A DNA stretch of 11,513 bases from Lachnospiraceae bacterium UBA7225 (lineage in GTDB: Bacteria > Bacillota > Clostridia > Lachnospirales > Lachnospiraceae). This document shows, piece by piece, positions 1-6,057 of this stretch; position 1 is the stretch's first letter, and each line of letters begins with the position of its first letter. The notes under the pieces were generated by a model that was given only the letters and a program-made list of their open reading frames with translations, was not told where the DNA came from and did no database searches. A program made the translations under genes and the position numbers. The DNA lies in NCBI GenBank assembly GCA_002473385.1, contig DKTR01000088.1:7692-19204 (forward strand). The letters are read 5' to 3'.

Positions 1-218
1 GCCAGCATACCGATCTGATCCGCCTTTGTGCGGTCAATGCTTTCACTGGAACGTCCGCGCCAGAAATTTCCGCCGCCGATCACCACGCCGACCTGTGTGC
101 CCTCATCCACAAGCTGCCTCACCTGCTTTGCCACACGCACGACTGTCGGCTCGTCAAATCCCGTGTGTTTCTCCCCTGCAAGCGCTTCGCCGCTTAACTT
201 CAATAATACACGCTTCAT
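1..218 (-). CDS. pyrH: UMP kinase (uridylate kinase), N-terminal part; runs off the left edge
   Basis: The first 72 codons of a leftward gene are visible; the rest lies outside the window. The product begins MKRVLLKLSGEALAGEK, the typical start of bacterial PyrH, and continues with VGVVIGGGNFWRGR, the glycine-rich nucleotide-binding segment of the amino-acid kinase fold. PyrH phosphorylates UMP to UDP in the cytoplasm as part of pyrimidine nucleotide synthesis. The ATG at 218-216 is preceded by GGAGAG (225-230, 6-base spacing), which fixes the start. In many Firmicutes pyrH follows rpsB-tsf and precedes frr. Here the gene upstream is divergent, so pyrH starts its own transcript; what follows it cannot be seen. 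Identification is by recognition of conserved sequence and is firm despite the truncation. Confidence 0.93.
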   Translation of the reverse strand, partial: MKRVLLKLSGEALAGEKHTGFDEPTVVRVAKQVRQLVDEGTQVGVVIGGGNFWRGRSSESIDRTKADQIGML

Positions 219-276
219 ACTATACTCTCCGTTTCCAAATCTTTTGCAGACGGCAGCTTTGCCATCCGTTTTGAAC

Positions 277-282
277 AGTATA
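277..282 (-). promoter_or_regulatory. possible -10 box for pyrH
   Basis: On the minus strand the hexamer TATACT (5 of 6 to consensus) lies about 60 bp upstream of the pyrH ATG, inside the 144-bp divergent spacer. No good -35 hexamer stands 16-18 bp further upstream (TATTAA is the closest), so the assignment is weak. The rightward gene must also start from this spacer, but no convincing promoter for it was found. Confidence 0.35.
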
Positions 283-362
283 ACATACTTTACAAAGATT
301 TAATACACTTTTTTTTCAAACCATGGTACACTGTTAAAAGATTATTAGAAAGGGATACACTC

Positions 363-1127
363 ATGAATATTGATAACAAAAAGACAGCGCTGGAGGATGA
401 TTCTCTTCTCTATCAAAAGCGCGACGATTCTCTCGGGAAAAAAGATACTTCCAATTTAAACCGCTCACAGAAAGTCGGTTATTTTAAGGATTATTATCTG
501 CGGACAATCATTATTGCGTTTATCATTCTCATTGCCGTCGGATCACTGGTCTACACAATGTTTTTCCGCCATCAGACCACGATTCTGTCCGTTGCGTTTA
601 TCAACGAGGCATGGATGGCAGACACTGACCTTCTGGGCGAAAATCTGCGCGGGTACTATGAGCTGACAAGCAAAGACGAGCTGCTTGACTGTACAAACTA
701 CAATCTTGAAGAATACGGTGATCAGATGAAAATGACCACTTTGATAGCCGCGCAGGCAATCGATGTTCTGGTCTGTCCGGAGGATGTCTTCCAGCAATAT
801 TCAGAGCTTGGCTATCTTACCGATCTATCCGAACTGCTTCCGGCGGATCTGTATGCACAATATGAGGATCTGATTATCGAATCCAGCGCGGTAGAGACCG
901 ATACTGACGGAACCGTTCTTGAAACCTATCCCGCCGCACCGCACGGCATCGACATTTCCGAAAATGCCGTCTATCAGGCATACGGCGGTCTGGGTGAAAA
1001 AGCGATTCTCTGTGTCATCTCCAACACGGAGCGTACAGACAATGTTATCCGTTTTCTGGAGTATCTGGTTTCCCCTGCTTCTGCGGAAGCGGCGGAAGCT
1101 GCGCAAGAAGAATCGCCGCAAACATAA
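363..1127 (+). CDS. membrane-anchored extracytoplasmic protein with solute-binding-protein-like domain, unknown function
   Basis: This is a 254-residue protein whose function I do not recognise. Residues 1-45 are hydrophilic and charged, probably cytoplasmic. Residues 47-67 (RTIIIAFIILIAVGSLVYTM region) form one membrane segment. Residues 70-254 would lie outside the cell. The outer domain contains the stretch AIDVLVCPEDVFQQYSELG followed by YLTDLSELLP, and later VIRFLEYLVS; these resemble parts of type-2 periplasmic-binding folds of extracellular solute-binding proteins. The domain is much shorter than a full binding protein and no transport permease gene lies beside it. The tail is Ala/Glu-rich. 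AAAGGG (349-354) sits 8 bases before the ATG and supports the start. The last 83 bp overlap the convergent EamA-family gene. The binding-protein resemblance is inference from local patterns only. Confidence 0.8.
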   Translation: MNIDNKKTALEDDSLLYQKRDDSLGKKDTSNLNRSQKVGYFKDYYLRTIIIAFIILIAVGSLVYTMFFRHQTTILSVAFINEAWMADTDLLGENLRGYYELTSKDELLDCTNYNLEEYGDQMKMTTLIAAQAIDVLVCPEDVFQQYSELGYLTDLSELLPADLYAQYEDLIIESSAVETDTDGTVLETYPAAPHGIDISENAVYQAYGGLGEKAILCVISNTERTDNVIRFLEYLVSPASAEAAEAAQEESPQT

Positions 1128-1971
1128 GCACACAGCCGAGTATTTCTCTCTGCGAGAGGTCCTGATGCAGAAGCACCATGCCTGCCAGCACAGAAATTAC
1201 CGATTCCAGGCTGAGTATAAGGGATGCAACCGTCGGGTTCATCCCTTTTTGTCCGATAATCTGCAGGGTATAAGCGACACCGCAGGACAGCACGCCCGCA
1301 TAGAGTATGGGCTGCCATGCTGCCAGGAGCTGCCCGGTCTGCGGCTTTTCAAACAGCAGCATCTGTACCGCGCAGATGGAACCGCTGACAAAAAACTGAA
1401 TGCAGGACATGGCAACTCCATCCGCCAGCGGCGAAAAATGATCGATCACCATGATATGTACGGCAAACATCAGCGCGCCCAGAAACACCAGCACATCTCC
1501 CCTGTCAATCGTCAGATTCTCCGTAATGCACAAAAAATACAGTCCGGCAAGAGCAAGCAGTACGCTGATCCACACAGAAATCCCGCATTTTTTTCCAAGG
1601 AAAATACCAATAATCGGCACTATAATTATATAGAAAGCGGTAATAAACCCGGCCTTTCCCACCGACGTATATGCAATTCCAATCTGCTGCAGGGAACTTG
1701 CTGCGCACAGTACCACTCCACAGCAGACACCGCCGAGAATCAGGTCTTTTTTCGACTTCGGGGAATCTTCCGATCTTTTCGTCTGCGGATTGATTTTTTT
1801 CAGCAATGCCATGCACGGCAGCAGCACGGTTCCGCCGATCAGAAACCGAACACTATTAAACGTAAACGGTCCCACATAATCCATGCCGACGCTCTGCGCC
1901 ACAAACGCCACTCCCCAGATCAGCGCCGTCAGCAGCAGAATCAGCGAATTCCTGACTTGTAAATTTTTCAT
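1045..1971 (-). CDS. EamA/DMT-superfamily transporter (RhaT/YdcZ-type permease)
   Basis: A 308-residue, very hydrophobic protein with about ten membrane segments arranged as two EamA repeats. The first begins at residues 10-28 with ALIWGVAFVAQSVG, and the N-S-V-R-F motif at 39-43 is typical of the family. The second repeat begins near residue 157 and holds the conserved LSLESVISVL (residues 253-262) with its glutamate. These permeases move small metabolites such as amino acids, sugars or nucleobases across the cytoplasmic membrane; the substrate cannot be told. The ATG at 1971 was chosen over an in-frame GTG at 1980: AGGAGAT (1981-1987) lies only about 2 bases from the GTG but about 11 from the ATG. 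The C-terminal tail after the last helix (from about residue 291, QLPPLPQKQG) is encoded within the overlap with the opposite-strand gene. Confidence 0.88.
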   Translation of the reverse strand: MKNLQVRNSLILLLTALIWGVAFVAQSVGMDYVGPFTFNSVRFLIGGTVLLPCMALLKKINPQTKRSEDSPKSKKDLILGGVCCGVVLCAASSLQQIGIAYTSVGKAGFITAFYIIIVPIIGIFLGKKCGISVWISVLLALAGLYFLCITENLTIDRGDVLVFLGALMFAVHIMVIDHFSPLADGVAMSCIQFFVSGSICAVQMLLFEKPQTGQLLAAWQPILYAGVLSCGVAYTLQIIGQKGMNPTVASLILSLESVISVLAGMVLLHQDLSQREILGCVLMFAAILLAQLPPLPQKQGKPDTPENG

Positions 1972-2091
1972 AAATATCACATCTCCTGTCCTTCTTTTGC
2001 CTTGCCCGGTCTCCCGCCTGCATCACTGCTCATTCGGCGAAAGCTCCTGCTCCATTTTAGCGGACAACACCAAAAAAGTCCACCTCTTTTT

Positions 2092-2156
2092 GATTCGAAA
2101 AAATATCCCTGCATGGCGAACATTTATGTCCGACAGGCGGGGATATTCTTCGAATC
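2092..2156. repeat. long imperfect inverted repeat (about 19 bp stem)
   Basis: The left arm (2092-2112) starts GATTCGAA and ends TATCCCTGC. The right arm (2137-2156) starts GCGGGGATA and ends TTCGAATC. They pair over 19 positions including one T-G pair, interrupted by one A-C mismatch and one bulged A, around a 24-base loop that contains the small palindrome ACAT-TT-ATGT. On the plus strand the right arm is followed after three bases by TTTTT (2160-2164), a terminator-like arrangement for rightward transcription. On the minus strand no U-run follows. It could be a dispersed palindromic element, a terminator or a processing site; the sequence does not decide. Confidence 0.75.
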
Positions 2157-2181
2157 GTCTTTTTGTGAAAGAACGGGAAAC

Positions 2182-2206
2182 GTGCAGCGCCCGGATATGC
2201 GCGCAC
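2182..2206 (-). terminator. possible transcript-end hairpin downstream of eda
   Basis: In the direction of the operon, GTGC-GCGC pairs with GCGC-(A)-GCAC over 8 bp with one bulged A and an 8-base loop (ATATCCGG). It lies 35 bp after the eda stop codon. The stem is followed by GTTTCCCGTTCTTT, which is T-rich but not a clean U-run. It is the best candidate for the 3' end of the catabolic operon, but is not a textbook intrinsic terminator. Confidence 0.35.
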
Positions 2207-2240
2207 CGTCTGTTATCTTGCATTTACCCAGACGCCGTTT

Positions 2241-2879
2241 TTAACCTCTGATTTCTGCCGCAAGCGCAACCGCTTCTTTTGTCATCTCACGGATCTTGTC
2301 AAATTCACCTGCTTTAATGAGGTCACCCTTCACCATCCAGCTTCCTCCGCAGCAGAGGATCTTATCACACTCCAGATAGCTGCGCAGATTCTTTGCACTG
2401 ATACCGCCGGTCGGCATGAATTTCACCATGGTGTACGGTGCCGCCATCGCCTTAATCATTGCAATACCGCCTGCCTGCTCTGCCGGGAAAAACTTCACAA
2501 CTTTCAGACCGCGTTTTACAGCCTGCGCTACTTCAGACGGTGTGATGCAGCCCGGGAATACCGGAATATTTTTGCCAAGGCAGTAGTCTACGATCTCCGG
2601 ATCAAAGCCTGGGCTGACGATGAATTTTGCACCTGCGCCCACTGCACGGCCTACCTGATCAATCGTAAGAACTGTACCTGCACCTACCAGCATGTCCGGA
2701 TATTTTTCAGACATCAGACGGATGGATTCCTCTGCAGCATCTGTGCGGAAGGTTACCTCTGCACACGGCAGTCCGCCCTCTACCAGAGCGTCCGCAAGCG
2801 GAACGGCATCTTTTGCATCGTTCAGCACAACTACCGGCACAACGCCAACCTCTTTAAACTGTTCTTCCATAGATTTCAT
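2241..2879 (-). CDS. eda: 2-keto-3-deoxy-6-phosphogluconate (KDPG) aldolase
   Basis: A 212-residue cytoplasmic class I aldolase that cleaves KDPG to pyruvate and glyceraldehyde-3-phosphate, the last step of hexuronate/hexonate breakdown. Visible motifs: EVTFRT (41-46) with the catalytic glutamate at 41; VGAGTVL (65-71); and VVKFFPAEQAGG (127-138), in which Lys129 is the Schiff-base lysine. FMPTGGIS (154-161) follows, then the phosphate-binding CCGGSWMV (176-183). The length matches the family. The start is set at the MKSMEE codon because AAGGGAGG lies 8 bases upstream; a longer reading with ten extra residues has no such site. It is the last gene of the operon and also has its own promoter just upstream. 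An aldolase acting on the galactose-type epimer (KDPGal) cannot be excluded from sequence, but the UxaA/UxaB context favours KDPG. Confidence 0.93.
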   Translation of the reverse strand: MKSMEEQFKEVGVVPVVVLNDAKDAVPLADALVEGGLPCAEVTFRTDAAEESIRLMSEKYPDMLVGAGTVLTIDQVGRAVGAGAKFIVSPGFDPEIVDYCLGKNIPVFPGCITPSEVAQAVKRGLKVVKFFPAEQAGGIAMIKAMAAPYTMVKFMPTGGISAKNLRSYLECDKILCCGGSWMVKGDLIKAGEFDKIREMTKEAVALAAEIRG

Positions 2880-2899
2880 GATAATTTCCTCCCTTAGCT

Positions 2900-2914
2900 T
2901 ACGTCTCAAACGTA
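2900..2914 (-). promoter_or_regulatory. small inverted repeat in the eda leader
   Basis: TACGT and ACGTA separated by five bases sit between the predicted transcription start and the ribosome binding site of eda. The position would suit an operator or a short leader hairpin. The match is short and may be chance. Confidence 0.25.
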
Positions 2915-2925
2915 GTTCTGGACTT

Positions 2926-2954
2926 ATTATAACAAATTATTTCACATCTGTCAG
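2926..2954 (-). promoter_or_regulatory. internal sigma-A-type promoter upstream of eda
   Basis: On the minus strand CTGACA (2954-2949, 5 of 6 to the -35 consensus) and a perfect TATAAT (2931-2926) are separated by exactly 17 bases. The promoter is in the 103-bp gap between uxaB and eda. The start point would be near 2919, giving a leader of about 40 bases that contains the strong Shine-Dalgarno of eda. Its quality suggests eda is also transcribed apart from the long operon, which fits an aldolase shared with other routes that make KDPG. Confidence 0.75.
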
Positions 2955-2982
2955 CAGAAGTTTTCGTCAAATTGCGCCAAAA

Positions 2983-4470
2983 CTATGCCAATACACGCTT
3001 CATCACTTCGTAAGTGCCATCTTTTTCGATCTGCTCCAGATAATCCGCAACTGCCGCCTCGAAGCCCTCGATTCCGCTCAGATCCTCTCCCCAGAAAGCC
3101 GTGTTTGTGCACACTGCGTGCGCCAGCTCTTTCGCGGAATCATCCTTGTGCGCCGCATAAAATTCCAGAATATCTCTGTCATCGTGAATCGTATATTCAT
3201 TTTTCTCTCTGCTTCCAACCAGTCCCTCTTCCGTCAGCTTCTGTCCATGATAGAACGCAATATAGAAGGCGAAAGAAGCGGTGATACACTTCGGCAGACT
3301 GCCAAATTTCGCAGCATATCCCTTCAGACTCGGCATTACGCGCGCTTTCCACTTGGATGTGGAATTCAGAGAAATAGACATCAGCGCATGATCTACAAAC
3401 GGGTTATTGAAGCGGTCCGTCACGGAAGCTGCAAATTCCTTCAGCTCATCCTCCGGCAGCGTCAGGGTCGGGATGATCTCGTCATAAATTGTCTTATTCA
3501 TAAAGCCATTGATTACTTCGTCGTTCATGCAGTCGCGCACGATGTCCTGTCCTGCCAGATACGCGCCGAGAACCATCGAGGTATGCGCACCGTTCAGAAT
3601 GCGTACCTTCCTCTGCTTATACGGCTTATGATCGTCACAGATGATTACCGGAAGACCAGCCTCCTCAAACGGAAGCTCCTTCTTCATCCACTGCGGTCCC
3701 TCGATTACCCAGAGGCCAAACACCTCGCCGACATCCAGCAGGTTATCCTGATAACCAAGTTCTTCGCAAATTGCCGCAGCATCTGCTCTCGGATAACCAG
3801 GAACGATACGGTCAACCAGCGTGGAGCAGAATACGCACTCTTTTGCCAGCCAGCTCTTAAATTCTGCTCCGAGCTCCCACTGATCCGCGTACTGATTTAC
3901 ACATTTTTCCAGTTCTTTTCCGTTGTTATCAATCAGCTCACAGGAGAGAATGATGATGCCTCTTCCCTTCTCCTGTCCGAATTTCTGAAAACGGCGGTAC
4001 AGCCACTGTGTCAGCTTGCCCGGATAGCTCGCTGCCGGGACGTCGCTAAACTGGCAGGACGGATCATACTGGATGCCTGCCTCTGTCGTATTGCAGACTA
4101 CAAAGCGGATATCCTCGCTCTCCGCATAGGCAAGTACCGCATCATACTCTTTATATGGATTCAGACACTTGCTCACGCAGGAAATCACGCGGCGGTCATC
4201 GATTTTTCTTCCGTTCTCGTTTCCGCGCAGAATCAGTGTGTAAAGACCTTCCTGCTCATTAATCATATCGGCAAGACCCGGAGCAATCGGCTGGCACAGA
4301 ACCACCTTTGAATTAAAGCCTGCCTTCTCATTCATTTTATCAATCCAGCACTCTACGAACGCCCGCAGGAAATTACCCTCACCAAACTGCAGCACCCTCT
4401 CCGGAGCCTCTTTAAGCAGATATCCCTCATACCCCATTTCTTCCAATGCTGCATAGCTTAACTTTTTCAT
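2983..4470 (-). CDS. uxaB: tagaturonate reductase (altronate oxidoreductase)
   Basis: A 495-residue cytoplasmic NAD-dependent polyol/uronate dehydrogenase of the mannitol dehydrogenase family. It reduces D-tagaturonate to D-altronate. The N-terminal nucleotide-binding part opens with VLQFGEGNFLRAF (27-39), close to E. coli UxaB; CNTTEAGI (126-133), ELIDNNG (178-184) and CSTLVDRIVPGYPR (215-228) also match that enzyme. The family signature K-x4-N-x2-H is Lys288, Asn293 and His296 in KPYKQRKVRILNGAH (282-296). These features favour UxaB over the related mannonate enzyme UxuB. The start at MKKLSY is chosen because AAAGGA precedes it by about 8 bases; an in-frame ATG at 4506 has no ribosome site and lies against a hairpin. 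It follows uxaA by 70 bp. Confidence 0.94.
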   Translation of the reverse strand: MKKLSYAALEEMGYEGYLLKEAPERVLQFGEGNFLRAFVECWIDKMNEKAGFNSKVVLCQPIAPGLADMINEQEGLYTLILRGNENGRKIDDRRVISCVSKCLNPYKEYDAVLAYAESEDIRFVVCNTTEAGIQYDPSCQFSDVPAASYPGKLTQWLYRRFQKFGQEKGRGIIILSCELIDNNGKELEKCVNQYADQWELGAEFKSWLAKECVFCSTLVDRIVPGYPRADAAAICEELGYQDNLLDVGEVFGLWVIEGPQWMKKELPFEEAGLPVIICDDHKPYKQRKVRILNGAHTSMVLGAYLAGQDIVRDCMNDEVINGFMNKTIYDEIIPTLTLPEDELKEFAASVTDRFNNPFVDHALMSISLNSTSKWKARVMPSLKGYAAKFGSLPKCITASFAFYIAFYHGQKLTEEGLVGSREKNEYTIHDDRDILEFYAAHKDDSAKELAHAVCTNTAFWGEDLSGIEGFEAAVADYLEQIEKDGTYEVMKRVLA

Positions 4471-4508
4471 TTTTCCCGTCCTTTCTCTCTTTTCTTGCTT
4501 TGCCATGC

Positions 4509-4537
4509 ATGAAAGCCCGCCGGAACGGGGCTTTCAT
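4509..4537 (-). other. intercistronic hairpin between uxaA and uxaB
   Basis: ATGAAAGCCC (4509-4518) is perfectly complementary to GGGCTTTCAT (4528-4537), giving a 10-bp stem with a 9-base loop, four bases past the uxaA stop codon. Neither side is followed by a T-run, so it is not a normal intrinsic terminator. A role in mRNA stability or processing between the two genes is plausible but inferred. Confidence 0.75.
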
Positions 4538-4540
4538 AAT

Positions 4541-6022
4541 TTAAAGCGTTACACCCTGTTTGAAAATTGCCATATCGTGAAAACCTTTTTCCTCTGCTTT
4601 CACTTTTTTGCCGGAAGCAACCTCCAGCACGTAATCAAAAAGCTGTTTTCCCATTTCCTCCAGGCTGGTATCCTCCACCATCACGCCGCAGTTGAAGTCG
4701 ATCCAGTTATTCTTCTTCTGCGAAAGCCCGGTATTGGTAGAAATTTTCACTGTAGGAACCGGTGAAGCAAACGGCGTACCGCGTCCGGTAGTAAACAATA
4801 CAATATGTGCGCCGCTCGCTGCCAGCGCCGTAGAAGCTACCAGATCATTGCCCGGCGCGCTCAGAAGATTTAACCCCCTGGCACTCACCGGCTCGCCGTA
4901 TTTCAGAACACCGCGCACGGCTGCGCTTCCTGACTTCTGTGTGCATCCGAGTGATTTATCCTCCAGTGTCGTAATACCGCCCTTTTTATTTCCCGGCGAC
5001 GGATTTTCGTAAATCGTCTGATTGTGGGAAGTAAAATAATTTTTAAAATCATTAATCAGGGCAACTGTCTTTTCGAATAATTCCGGTGTCTCGCAGCGGT
5101 TCATCAACAAGGTTTCCGCACCAAACATCTCCGGTACCTCTGTCAGGATCGTCGTTCCGCCCTTGGAGATCAGGATATCGGAAAAACACCCTACTGCCGG
5201 GTTTGCCGTGATACCCGAAAGCCCGTCGGAGCCTCCGCACTTCATGCCAATGACCAGCTCACTTGCCGGAACCGGCTCTCTTACGAAGCTGCCCGCATAT
5301 TCCGCCAGCTCTGCAATCAGCTTTAACGCCTCTTCAATTTCATCCTCACACTCCTGTGCCACCAGGAACTTCACACGCTTCTCATCATACTCCCCGATAA
5401 ACTTCTTCAGTTCATCAATATTGCTGTTCTCGCAGCCGAGCCCCAGCACCAGCACACCGCCCGCATTTGGATGATTGACAAAATCCGCCAGTATCCGCCG
5501 GGTATTATCCTGGTCATCCCCCATCTGGGAACAGCCATAAGGATGTGTGAAGGATACAACCGCCTCCACAGAGCCTCCGACAAACTTCTGCGCCTGCTTT
5601 TCGACTGCCTCCGCCACATTATTTACGCAGCCGACCGTCGGGATAATCCAGATCTCGTTGCGGACCCCTACCCTGCCGTCCGGTCTGCGGTAGCCCCGGA
5701 AAAATGCCGGCTCCGTCTCTTCCAGCGTCGTGTCCTGCTTATCATAGGTATAGTCCAGCAGATCGCCAAGACCCGTTTTTACATTATGTATATGCACCCA
5801 CGCCCCACACGGGATGGCTTCTTTTGCATTGCCGATGGAACAGCCATATTTTATTACCGGCGAACCCGCCGCGATATCTGCAAGGGCAAATTTATGTCCC
5901 TGCAAAATATCCTCCTGCAAAACAATGGCATTGCCATCGATTTCTACTATTTTTCCCTTCTCCAAAGGTTTCAGAGCCACCGCGACAACGTCCTTCGGAT
6001 GGATCTTTATAAATTCTCTCAT
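4541..6022 (-). CDS. uxaA: altronate dehydratase
   Basis: A 493-residue cytoplasmic dehydratase, close to the 495 residues of E. coli UxaA, that converts D-altronate to 2-keto-3-deoxygluconate. Residues 1-85 form the N-terminal SAF domain, as in UxaA/GarD enzymes. The core begins with FFRGYRRPDGRVGVRNEIW (108-126). THPYGC (159-164), LGLGCENSN (193-201) and MKCGGSDGLSG (260-270) carry the conserved cysteines and histidine expected of this metal-dependent family. APGNDLVASTALAASG (389-404) and TTGRGTPF (411-418) are further family signatures. The start at MREFIK is supported by AAAGGGG 6 bases upstream; an ATG six codons earlier lacks one. GarD-type galactarate dehydratase is the main alternative, but the neighbouring uxaB argues for altronate. 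Confidence 0.94.
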   Translation of the reverse strand: MREFIKIHPKDVVAVALKPLEKGKIVEIDGNAIVLQEDILQGHKFALADIAAGSPVIKYGCSIGNAKEAIPCGAWVHIHNVKTGLGDLLDYTYDKQDTTLEETEPAFFRGYRRPDGRVGVRNEIWIIPTVGCVNNVAEAVEKQAQKFVGGSVEAVVSFTHPYGCSQMGDDQDNTRRILADFVNHPNAGGVLVLGLGCENSNIDELKKFIGEYDEKRVKFLVAQECEDEIEEALKLIAELAEYAGSFVREPVPASELVIGMKCGGSDGLSGITANPAVGCFSDILISKGGTTILTEVPEMFGAETLLMNRCETPELFEKTVALINDFKNYFTSHNQTIYENPSPGNKKGGITTLEDKSLGCTQKSGSAAVRGVLKYGEPVSARGLNLLSAPGNDLVASTALAASGAHIVLFTTGRGTPFASPVPTVKISTNTGLSQKKNNWIDFNCGVMVEDTSLEEMGKQLFDYVLEVASGKKVKAEEKGFHDMAIFKQGVTL

Positions 6023-6057
6023 GACCTTCCCCTTTATCATTAATTACTGCCTTTACC

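Larger units (their letters stand above)
1972..2240. other. intergenic region without a convincing gene, between the EamA gene and the eda operon end
   Basis: About 270 bp. Small open frames exist on both strands, but none has a credible ribosome binding site and they overlap a long inverted repeat. The region holds that inverted repeat (2092-2156), a GC-rich hairpin next to eda (2182-2206), and the leader of the EamA gene. No clear promoter for the EamA gene was found; TAAAAT on the minus strand near 2055 lacks a matching -35. Confidence 0.6.

Noticed and set aside
919..1962. Plus-strand open frame of 347 codons
   Set aside because: It is antisense to the EamA transporter gene, has no ribosome binding site, and its product is a Lys/Arg/His/Gln-rich sequence with no domain pattern; it is a shadow of the real gene.
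1883..2251. Short overlapping open frames on both strands in the region beside the long inverted repeat
   Set aside because: No ribosome binding sites were seen, their products have no recognisable pattern, and the frames on the two strands are produced by the same palindromic DNA.
2692..4311. Plus-strand open frame of 539 codons
   Set aside because: It lies antisense to uxaB and part of eda, both clearly recognised. The translation is rich in Arg, Ser and Cys without family motifs and starts without a Shine-Dalgarno.
2983..4470. Assignment as mannonate/fructuronate reductase (UxuB)
   Set aside because: The N-terminal FGEGNFLRAF and the CNTTEAGI and DRIVPGYPR segments match UxaB rather than UxuB, and uxaA is adjacent.
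4509..4537. Intrinsic terminator between uxaA and uxaB
   Set aside because: The stem is perfect, but neither strand has a T-run after it, so a standard terminator call is not supported.
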